Of a stretch of DNA of 7,107 nt, positions 5,715 through 7,107 are shown one piece after another. Below the pieces are notes generated by a model. The model did not search any database, was not told the DNA's origin, and saw only the letters and a program-made list of their open reading frames with translations. This DNA is from Alphaproteobacteria bacterium (GTDB lineage: Bacteria; Pseudomonadota; Alphaproteobacteria; Rhizobiales; Aestuariivirgaceae), in NCBI GenBank assembly GCA_026400595.1, contig JAPLOT010000319.1, positions 1 through 7,107 of the forward strand, in the 5' to 3' direction. Position 1 is the stretch's first letter. The number at the start of each line of letters is the position of its first letter. Position numbers and translations under genes: made by a program.

Positions 5715-7107
5715 CTAGGGCATCTGAGCATGGTCTCGCAGGCGGGCGAGGGATTCTTCGCGTCCAAGCACTTCAAGAACATCGAAGATTCCTGGCGACA
5801 CGCTGGTGCCAGTCAGAGCGGCGCGAAGCGGTTGGGCCAGCTTGCCGAGTTTAAGTCCAGCGGCCTCGGCATGGGCCTTCACCGCGGATTCCATGGCTTG
5901 CGCCTGCCAGTCCGGCGTGGCTGCGAGTACCGGAATCAGGCCGCGCAAGGCGTCGCGACCGCCATCGGCCATGATCTGCCCGGCCTTGTCGTCCAGCTTC
6001 AGGGGTCGATCCGCAAAGAGGAACTGGGCGCCTTTCATGAGTTCGACCAGAGTCTTGGCTCGGTCCTTGAGACCGGGCATGGCGCGCAGCAGCTTCGCCA
6101 TCATGGCGTCGTCGATCCGGGACAGCAGCGCCTTGCCGCCTTCTGCATGCGGCAGGAAGTCGATGAAATGCTTCAGTAATTCCGTATCCGCCAAGTGCCG
6201 CATGTAGTGACCGTTGAGGTTCTCCAGCTTGGCGAAATCGAAGCGTGCTGGCGACTTGCCAACCGACTCGAGGTTGAACCACTCAACCAGTTGATCTGTC
6301 GAGAAGATCTCGTCATCACCATGGCTCCATCCGAGGCGCGCGAGATAGTTGCGCATGGCCTCGGGCAGGTATCCCATGGCGCGGTAGGCCTCGACGCCAA
6401 GGGCGCCATGTCGCTTGGACAGCTTCGCGCCGTCCGGTCCGTGTATGAGCGGGATATGTGCCATGACCGGCACACGCCAGCCCATGGCCATGTAGATCTG
6501 GGTCTGGCGCGCGGCATTGGTGAGGTGGTCAACGCCGCGGATGATGTGAGTGACACCCATGTCATGGTCATCGACGACGACCGAGAGATTGTAGGTCGGG
6601 TTTCCGTCTGACCGCAGGATGATCAGGTCATCGAGGTCCTTGTTCGGGATGACGACTCGGCCCTGAACCTGATCGTCGATGATGGTCTCGCCATCCTGCG
6701 GTGCCTTGAAACGGATGGCAGGTTTCACGCCAGCGGGCGCCTCGGATGGATCGCGTTCGCGCCAGGTTCCATCATAACGGATGGGGCGTTTCTCGGTCTC
6801 GGCCCTGGCGCGCATGGCTTCGAGATCCTGCGGGGTGCAGTAGCAGCGATAGGCCTTGCCCTGGGCCAGTAGCTGACTCGCGATCTGGCGGTGCCGCTCG
6901 GCCCGGCCATACTGCGAGACCGGTTCACCGGACCAGGTGAGGCCCAGCCATGTCAGACCTTCGATGATGGCGTCGATCGCACCGGCAGTTGATCTCTCAC
7001 GGTCAGTGTCCTCGATCCGGAGAAGCATCTTGCCGCCGGTGTGCCGCGCATAGGCCCAGTTGAAGAGTGCCGTCCTTGCTCCGCCGATGTGGAGATAGCC
7101 GGTGGGC
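5715..7107 (-). CDS. gltX: Glutamyl-tRNA synthetase (5' end cut by the window edge)
   Basis: GltX is a class I aminoacyl-tRNA synthetase that charges tRNA with glutamate; in alphaproteobacteria that rely on GatCAB, a GluRS may also charge tRNA-Gln. The frame stays open through the window edge, giving 463 visible residues against 471 for E. coli, so only about ten N-terminal residues are missing. The ATG at 7028 is internal. The HIGH signature reads HIGG (7080-7091, within PTGYLHIGGARTALFNW), and the KMSKS loop reads KLSKR (6411-6425). The CYC pair at 6837-6845 retains the first half of the zinc site known from E. coli GluRS, but no second Cys/His pair follows. The C-terminal helical anticodon-binding region is present (about 5715-6330). 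Many alphaproteobacteria carry two gltX genes; I cannot say which one this is or whether it discriminates tRNA-Glu from tRNA-Gln. In relatives gltX also lies next to gltA. Confidence 0.96.
   Translation of the reverse strand, partial: PTGYLHIGGARTALFNWAYARHTGGKMLLRIEDTDRERSTAGAIDAIIEGLTWLGLTWSGEPVSQYGRAERHRQIASQLLAQGKAYRCYCTPQDLEAMRARAETEKRPIRYDGTWRERDPSEAPAGVKPAIRFKAPQDGETIIDDQVQGRVVIPNKDLDDLIILRSDGNPTYNLSVVVDDHDMGVTHIIRGVDHLTNAARQTQIYMAMGWRVPVMAHIPLIHGPDGAKLSKRHGALGVEAYRAMGYLPEAMRNYLARLGWSHGDDEIFSTDQLVEWFNLESVGKSPARFDFAKLENLNGHYMRHLADTELLKHFIDFLPHAEGGKALLSRIDDAMMAKLLRAMPGLKDRAKTLVELMKGAQFLFADRPLKLDDKAGQIMADGGRDALRGLIPVLAATPDWQAQAMESAVKAHAEAAGLKLGKLAQPLRAALTGTSVSPGIFDVLEVLGREESLARLRDHAQMP

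Noticed and set aside
5591..5782. Short - strand ORF (63 codons) spanning the gltX-gltA gap and overlapping the gltA start
   Set aside because: It overlaps both genes and the promoter, has no recognisable domain, and its in-frame internal ATG before gltA gives only an eight-codon peptide. There is no evidence of a leader peptide with regulatory codons.

Overview
The window looks like a stretch of an alphaproteobacterial chromosome, GC-rich and tightly packed, most like Hyphomicrobiales/Rhizobiales or a related order. The grounds are the family character of the proteins (a BamA whose third POTRA domain carries an RWWKFF...DTYDPDRL segment, a short FabZ, and a 433-residue type II citrate synthase) and the pairing of gltA and gltX on the strand opposite a bamA-fabZ segment. 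I cannot fix the genus from this sequence.

Layout, left to right. The + strand carries the C-terminal nine tenths of bamA (outer-membrane protein assembly; its 5' end lies outside the window). A 76-base gap containing a perfect 9-bp hairpin follows, then a complete fabZ (beta-hydroxyacyl-ACP dehydratase). From base 2657 everything lies on the - strand and converges on fabZ. In transcription order these are gltX (glutamyl-tRNA synthetase, 5' end just outside the window), gltA (citrate synthase, with its own recognisable sigma70-type promoter overlapped by a 7-7-7 inverted repeat), and a secreted serine hydrolase of the beta-lactamase/penicillin-binding-protein superfamily. That hydrolase ends only five bases from the fabZ stop codon.

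Each gene is ordinary by itself, but the arrangement is not. In many alphaproteobacteria (for example Sinorhizobium and Brucella) the order is bamA-lpxD-fabZ-lpxA-lpxI-lpxB, converging on gltA and gltX. Here both flanks and fabZ are kept, but lpxD is absent between bamA and fabZ, and lpxA-lpxI-lpxB are absent between fabZ and gltA. The serine hydrolase stands in the second slot. The early lipid A genes have therefore either moved elsewhere or been lost from the genome. Loss would make this an alphaproteobacterium with an outer membrane (BamA is intact) but possibly without conventional lipid A. This is the most interesting point of the window, and the window alone cannot decide it.

I saw no tRNA, rRNA, CRISPR array, insertion sequence or phage gene. 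No gene-free stretch exceeds about 110 bases.
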